A stretch of 64,000 nucleotides of DNA from Niveispirillum cyanobacteriorum. GTDB taxonomy: Bacteria; Pseudomonadota; Alphaproteobacteria; Azospirillales; Azospirillaceae. The notes under the pieces are model-generated. The model did not search any database. It was not told where the DNA came from and saw only the letters and a list, made by a program, of their open reading frames with translations. The first letter of the stretch is position 1; every line of letters begins with the position of its first letter. This document shows positions 59,773 to 64,000 of the stretch, in pieces. The stretch covers positions 304,501 to 368,500 of the forward strand of contig NZ_CP025611.1 in the NCBI RefSeq assembly GCF_002868735.1, in the 5' to 3' direction. A program made the position numbers and the translations under genes.

Positions 59773-62700
59773 ATGGCGCCGTCGGAATCGCCGCTGAAAC
59801 TGTCGGACGAGATACAGCGCGATACGCGCACCATCCTGTTCCGCGGCACCTATGGTGCTGACAGCCAGCCTGTGCGGGTGCGGGTGCCGGCCCTGCGTCA
59901 AGCCCGCGATATTGCCGCCATCCATCGTGAACATGACATGCTGGCCCGGTTCGGGTCGGCCCGCATTGATGCGGTTCTGGCCCTGACAGAGTCTGCGCAT
60001 GGGCCGACCCTGGTGCTGGCTGACCGGTCGGAGACCTGCCTCAGCGATCTGATACCCGTGGGTGGCATGCCGCTGGAGCGGTTTCTGCCGCTGGCCCATG
60101 ACATGGCTGTCGCGGTGGAGGAGGTGCATGCCAGCGACATGGTCCATCGCGACATTCGGCCCGCCAGTTTCTGGGTGGCGGATGCCGACGGGTCTGTTCG
60201 GCTTGGCAATTTCTGCCGCGCCTCCCTGGTCCCCAATGAGGCGGCGCTGGGCCTGGGGGCCGGGCGGTTGGATGGGGACCTGCGCTATCTGTCGCCCGAA
60301 CAGACGGGGCGCATGAACCGCGTCGTCGATTACCGCAGCGATCTCTATTCGTTGGGTCTTTGTTATTACGAGATGCTGACGGGGCAGTTGCCCTTCAATG
60401 CCGGCGATGCGGTCGGCTGGGTCCATTGCCATATCGCGCGGGAGCCACGGCCCATCCGCGACCTGCGCCCCGACCTTGCCGAGCCGCTGGCCGATCTGGT
60501 CATGCGCCTGCTGGCCAAGGCGGCGGAGCAGCGGTACCAGCAGGCCGCCACCCTGAAATCGGACTTGGCCACCGCCATGCTGGAATGGCGGGCCACGGGA
60601 CGGATCATTCGGTTTCAACCGGCGCGCGGCGACCGCCCGCGACAACTGGTCCTGCCGCAGCGCCTGTTCGGGCGCGACCAGGAGGTGGGGCAACTGGTCG
60701 GCGCGTTCGAGCGGACCTGTGAGGGGGATGTTGAATTGCTGGCCGTGGCCGGCGGGTCGGGTATCGGTAAATCGGTCCTGGTGCGCGAGGTGCAGCGGCC
60801 CCTGACGGCGCGACGCGGATATTATGCGGAGGGCAAGTTCGACCAGCTGCGCCGGGATGTACCGTTCCTGGCCCTGATCCAGCCGTTGCGCGATCTGGTT
60901 AAACAGGTGCTGACTGAACCGCCAGAGGTGCTGGCCCATTGGGCGGCACGGCTGTCCCGCGCGCTGGGTCGCAATGCCGGGGTGCTGGCGCAGGCGTTGC
61001 CGGAACTGGAACTGGTGCTAGGGCCGCAAGCGGCGCCGCTGCCGCTGCCGCCCATCCAGGCGCAGAACCGGTTTCAGCAGACGGTATCGGCCTTCCTTCT
61101 GGAATTTGCCGGGGCGGAGCATCCGCTGGTCCTGTTCCTGGACGATCTGCAATGGGCCGATGTGGCCTCCCTGAAGCTGTTGGAAAGCCTGCTGGTCGAT
61201 CCGGAGGCCCATCACCTGCTGGTGATCGGGGCCTTCCGGGACCAGGAGGTGGATGGCGGCCATCCGCTGACCCGCATGCTGGATCTGGTCGGGCACAGCA
61301 TAAATGTCACCACCATTGTGCCACAGCCGCTGGGCACCGACCATGTCCGCGCCTGGCTGGCCGAGGCGCTGGGCAGTGACGATGCAGAGGTGGGGCAGTT
61401 GGCGACCCTGCTGACCGCCAAGAGTGGGGGGAACCCGTTCTTTCTGGGACAGTTGCTGACGGCGCTGGCCGCCGCCCATGTCATCCGCTTTGACGCGCAG
61501 GCCGGGTGCTGGCGCGGGGATGTGGCGGCGGTGGAACGGGCCAGCCTGCCGGACGATGTGGCCGACCTGCTGGCAGCAAGACTGGGCCTTCTGCCCGACC
61601 AGACGCAGGATGTGCTGCGGCTGGCCGCCTGTATCGGCAACCGGTTTGAACTGGGCCTGCTGGCCACTATCTGCCGGCTGTCGACGGAACTGTGCCTGAC
61701 AAGGCTGGAGCCGGCGCTGCACGATGGCTATTGCGTGCTGGTGGAGGATGAGGGCGGGGCGGCCAGCATCTACCGGTTCACCCACGACCGGTTGCACAAG
61801 GCCGCATATCTGCTGACACCGGAGGCTGAACGGGCGCGGGTGCATCTGGAACTGGGACGGCGGCTACGCGACGATGCGGCACTGGCCGTCCGCCTGCCGT
61901 TCGAGGTGGTGCGCCATCTGAACCTGGGCAGCGACCTGATCACCCAGGGGGAGGAGCGGCGGGGGCTGGCGCTGCTGAACTACGGTGCCGCCATCAAGGC
62001 CCGGGCGTCGGCCGCGTTCGATATTTCCCACGGCCTGTTCCGCATGGCCATGGCGCAACTGCCCGACGGTGATGCCGATGCGCGCTGGCGCCTGTGGATG
62101 GATGCGGCGGAAGGCGCCTATCTGGCCCAGGATTTTGAGGGCTTCGAAGCGCTTCGGGCCCAGTTGGAGAGCATGGCGCCCGACAATCTGCGCCGGGCGG
62201 AGCTGTGTGAACTGGTGGTGCTGGCCAATGAGGCGCGTAACAGTTTCAACGAGGCGCTGACGGCGGCCATCCAGGGCTTGCGGCTTCTGGATTTGGCGCT
62301 GTCGGCGGACAATGCCAAACGCGATACGCTGCGCCTGATCGCCGCGCTGCTCTGGCGGATGGGCCGGCGCGGTGCGGATAAGCTGGCGGCCCTGCCTTCC
62401 ATGGATGATCCGCGCATGTTGCAGGTGATGCGCCTGCTGGCATCCGCCATCCGCACCGCCTATTCCCTGGCCTCGCCCCTGCTGCCCATCCTGTCGCTGA
62501 CGGGCGTGCTGCTGTCGCTGAAACATGGGATGACGGCGCATGCCACCAACTGCTTTACGGGCAGTGCCGTCATCTTCATCGGCGCGCTGAACGATATTGC
62601 GCGCGGCAGCCGCCTTGGCGAGGTGGCCATGCGGTTGGGGGAGCGGTTCGGCACCGTGGTACATGTACCCAACCATGTGGTGGTGGTCCAGCATTGGACA

Positions 62701-64000
62701 GCGCCGGTGCGCGACATGGCGGTGCTTGCGGGCGAGGTGTCAAAGGACCTTCTGGCCAACGGCTTCTACGACCGGGCCGGCCTGTGCGCCATGGCGGAGA
62801 TGACCTGTCATACCGTCAGCCGCACCAGCCTGGAGATGGAGCTGAAATCCACGCAGGCGGCCATGGCCTTTGCCATGCGCCGCAATCTGCGTCTGATCGC
62901 GGAGACGGCACGCAATCCGCTGCTGCTGATCGAACGGCTGCGGCGGCCCGAACTCGGGGGCTTGAGTGAAATTCTGGCCTATGAGGGGACCGCCGACAGC
63001 CGTACAGGCGAGGTGGCTTTCAAGATCCGACAGCTTTATGCCCTGCTGGTCTTCGACAGGGCGGATCTGGCACGCACCCTGGCGGCGGAGGTGCGGCCCG
63101 ACTTGCGCTCCGTCCTGGGGTCGGCCTGGGTGGCCCCATTTCACTGGTATGAGGCGCTGGCCCTGCTGGATGGTCTGGCCAGTGGTGCCAGCTGGCTGGA
63201 CAAGTCGGCGGCCCTGAAACGGGTCAGGACCAACCTGAAACTGCTGCGGCGCTGGACGCGGCACGCGCCCATGAACCATGCCCACCGTGTCCGTCTTCTG
63301 GAAGCGGAACTGGCGACGCTGATACAGGAAAAGCATGGGGTGTCGGCCAAGCCGGTCGCTGGTTTCGCGGATGCCGTCGATCTGGCCCTGGCGGAAGGGT
63401 TCGTGGGGGATGCCGCCCTGGCCGCCGAACGGCATGGCCGTGCCTTGCTGCGCCTTGGCCGCGAACGGCAGGCAGCGTCGCAGATGCGCGAAGCCTGGCT
63501 GCTTTATCGCCGCTATGGTGCCCTTGGCAAGGCGGCACAGTTGGCCGGGGAGTTCCCCGACGCGCTGGAAGGGCTGTCTGCGGAGGGCGGAGGAGACGAG
63601 GCCGTTGGGCAGCAGGCGCTGGATGTGTCCACCGTCACCAAGACGGGGCAGGCTATCGCGGGCGAGCTTGTGTTGCACCGGCTGACGGGCCGGGTGCTTG
63701 ATCTGGCCATGGAGAATGCCGGTGCCCGCTATGCGGCGCTGACCCTGACCCAGGATCAGGGCCGTATCCTGGCCGCCGAACGCTGCCTGGGGGATGGGCA
63801 TGCGGAGGAGGGGCCGGTGGCGGTCGGTGTGCGGCTGCCGGAACCGCTGCTGCTCTATGTGGAGCGGACGCTGGAAACCGTGCTGATCGAAGATGCGCGG
63901 GTGCAGACCCGGTTCCCCAGCCATCGGCGCTGGGAACGGGCGGGTGCGGTGTCGGTGCTGGGCGTGCCGGTGGTGCATCAGGGGCGGTGCATTGGGGTTC
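59773..64000 (+). CDS. Giant sensor: degenerate Ser/Thr kinase, AAA ATPase and GAF (C-terminus beyond window)
   Basis: An open frame from the ATG at 59773 runs to the window edge (1409 codons seen). Residues about 15-270 are a Ser/Thr kinase fold, but key residues are altered: VRVRVPA where VALK-type Lys is expected, HRDIRP instead of HRDIKP, and LGNFCRA in place of DFG. An AAA/STAND ATPase follows (about 300-680) with Walker A GGSGIGKSV and Walker B LVLFLDDLQWAD. Next come a long helical repeat region (about 680-1290) and a GAF domain at the end (GARYAALTLTQDQGRIL). Related proteins usually continue into a histidine kinase or GGDEF domain. The 114-nt gap upstream contains TGTCAT and ATGACA half-sites. 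Confidence 0.85.
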   Translation, partial: MAPSESPLKLSDEIQRDTRTILFRGTYGADSQPVRVRVPALRQARDIAAIHREHDMLARFGSARIDAVLALTESAHGPTLVLADRSETCLSDLIPVGGMPLERFLPLAHDMAVAVEEVHASDMVHRDIRPASFWVADADGSVRLGNFCRASLVPNEAALGLGAGRLDGDLRYLSPEQTGRMNRVVDYRSDLYSLGLCYYEMLTGQLPFNAGDAVGWVHCHIAREPRPIRDLRPDLAEPLADLVMRLLAKAAEQRYQQAATLKSDLATAMLEWRATGRIIRFQPARGDRPRQLVLPQRLFGRDQEVGQLVGAFERTCEGDVELLAVAGGSGIGKSVLVREVQRPLTARRGYYAEGKFDQLRRDVPFLALIQPLRDLVKQVLTEPPEVLAHWAARLSRALGRNAGVLAQALPELELVLGPQAAPLPLPPIQAQNRFQQTVSAFLLEFAGAEHPLVLFLDDLQWADVASLKLLESLLVDPEAHHLLVIGAFRDQEVDGGHPLTRMLDLVGHSINVTTIVPQPLGTDHVRAWLAEALGSDDAEVGQLATLLTAKSGGNPFFLGQLLTALAAAHVIRFDAQAGCWRGDVAAVERASLPDDVADLLAARLGLLPDQTQDVLRLAACIGNRFELGLLATICRLSTELCLTRLEPALHDGYCVLVEDEGGAASIYRFTHDRLHKAAYLLTPEAERARVHLELGRRLRDDAALAVRLPFEVVRHLNLGSDLITQGEERRGLALLNYGAAIKARASAAFDISHGLFRMAMAQLPDGDADARWRLWMDAAEGAYLAQDFEGFEALRAQLESMAPDNLRRAELCELVVLANEARNSFNEALTAAIQGLRLLDLALSADNAKRDTLRLIAALLWRMGRRGADKLAALPSMDDPRMLQVMRLLASAIRTAYSLASPLLPILSLTGVLLSLKHGMTAHATNCFTGSAVIFIGALNDIARGSRLGEVAMRLGERFGTVVHVPNHVVVVQHWTAPVRDMAVLAGEVSKDLLANGFYDRAGLCAMAEMTCHTVSRTSLEMELKSTQAAMAFAMRRNLRLIAETARNPLLLIERLRRPELGGLSEILAYEGTADSRTGEVAFKIRQLYALLVFDRADLARTLAAEVRPDLRSVLGSAWVAPFHWYEALALLDGLASGASWLDKSAALKRVRTNLKLLRRWTRHAPMNHAHRVRLLEAELATLIQEKHGVSAKPVAGFADAVDLALAEGFVGDAALAAERHGRALLRLGRERQAASQMREAWLLYRRYGALGKAAQLAGEFPDALEGLSAEGGGDEAVGQQALDVSTVTKTGQAIAGELVLHRLTGRVLDLAMENAGARYAALTLTQDQGRILAAERCLGDGHAEEGPVAVGVRLPEPLLLYVERTLETVLIEDARVQTRFPSHRRWERAGAVSVLGVPVVHQGRCIGV

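Noticed and set aside
58852-60939. A 695-codon reverse frame across the enoyl-CoA hydratase and sensor genes
   Set aside because: It spans two clearly coding forward genes and their gap, and has no domain signature.

Overview
The window is GC-rich, densely packed chromosomal DNA from an alphaproteobacterium. TonB-dependent receptors, many LysR/GntR/AraC/LacI regulators, codon usage and a CGTCATCCCGGCGAAAGCCGGG-type inverted repeat point to an Azospirillaceae/Rhodospirillales-like or sphingomonad-like organism; I cannot settle the genus from sequence alone. No tRNA, rRNA, CRISPR array, transposase or phage gene was found.

The centre (about 12.1-35.1 kb) reads as a sulfoquinovose (SQ) utilisation locus that goes all the way to C-S bond cleavage. 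It holds a GH31 sulfoquinovosidase with the full K-E-R-W-Y sulfonate-binding set, MFS transporters, a TonB receptor and a set of genes matching the sulfo-Entner-Doudoroff route: SDR SQ dehydrogenase, SMP-30 lactonase, aldose epimerase, IlvD/Edd dehydratase, HpcH aldolase and a GabD-like sulfolactaldehyde dehydrogenase. It also holds a sulfolactate module: SlcC-like and ComC-like dehydrogenases, SuyAB sulfo-lyase and a YeiH-family sulfite/sulfate exporter. GlpK and GlpD sit in the same operon as SuyAB and would take the glycerol released from sulfoquinovosylglycerol. A near-perfect palindrome, TCTTATATAAGA, lies in front of yihQ/acyl-CoA ligase, TonB receptor/aldehyde dehydrogenase, the GntR gene, suyA and the dehydratase, and defines a regulon most simply assigned to the GntR/UTRA regulator in the middle of the cluster.

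The left flank (0-10.9 kb) has two LysR genes, a phytanoyl-CoA dioxygenase-like oxygenase, an aldehyde dehydrogenase, a three-gene membrane cluster around a fatty acid hydroxylase/sterol desaturase, and an operon of a second GlpD, an alkyl-DHAP-synthase-like flavoprotein and an FGGY kinase. The right flank has an AraC regulator with a divergent esterase, a TonB receptor-oligopeptidase-amidase operon (36-43 kb), a frameshifted PaiB-like gene, a LacI/flavin monooxygenase pair, a diguanylate cyclase, an alpha-2-macroglobulin/PBP1C pair (47-54 kb), a tandem glycine riboswitch reading into a second PhyH-like oxygenase and L-serine dehydratase (57-54 kb), a B12-binding radical SAM protein, an enoyl-CoA hydratase, and the start of a giant sensor protein with a degenerate kinase domain that runs off the window.

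Outside the SQ locus, the least expected signal is a pair of homologous non-coding elements at 1.1-1.26 kb and 54.1-54.25 kb. Both lie directly 3' of a gene in the same relative orientation. They share a promoter with identical 17-nt spacing and two consecutive hairpins with compensatory changes, as expected of a small-RNA family.
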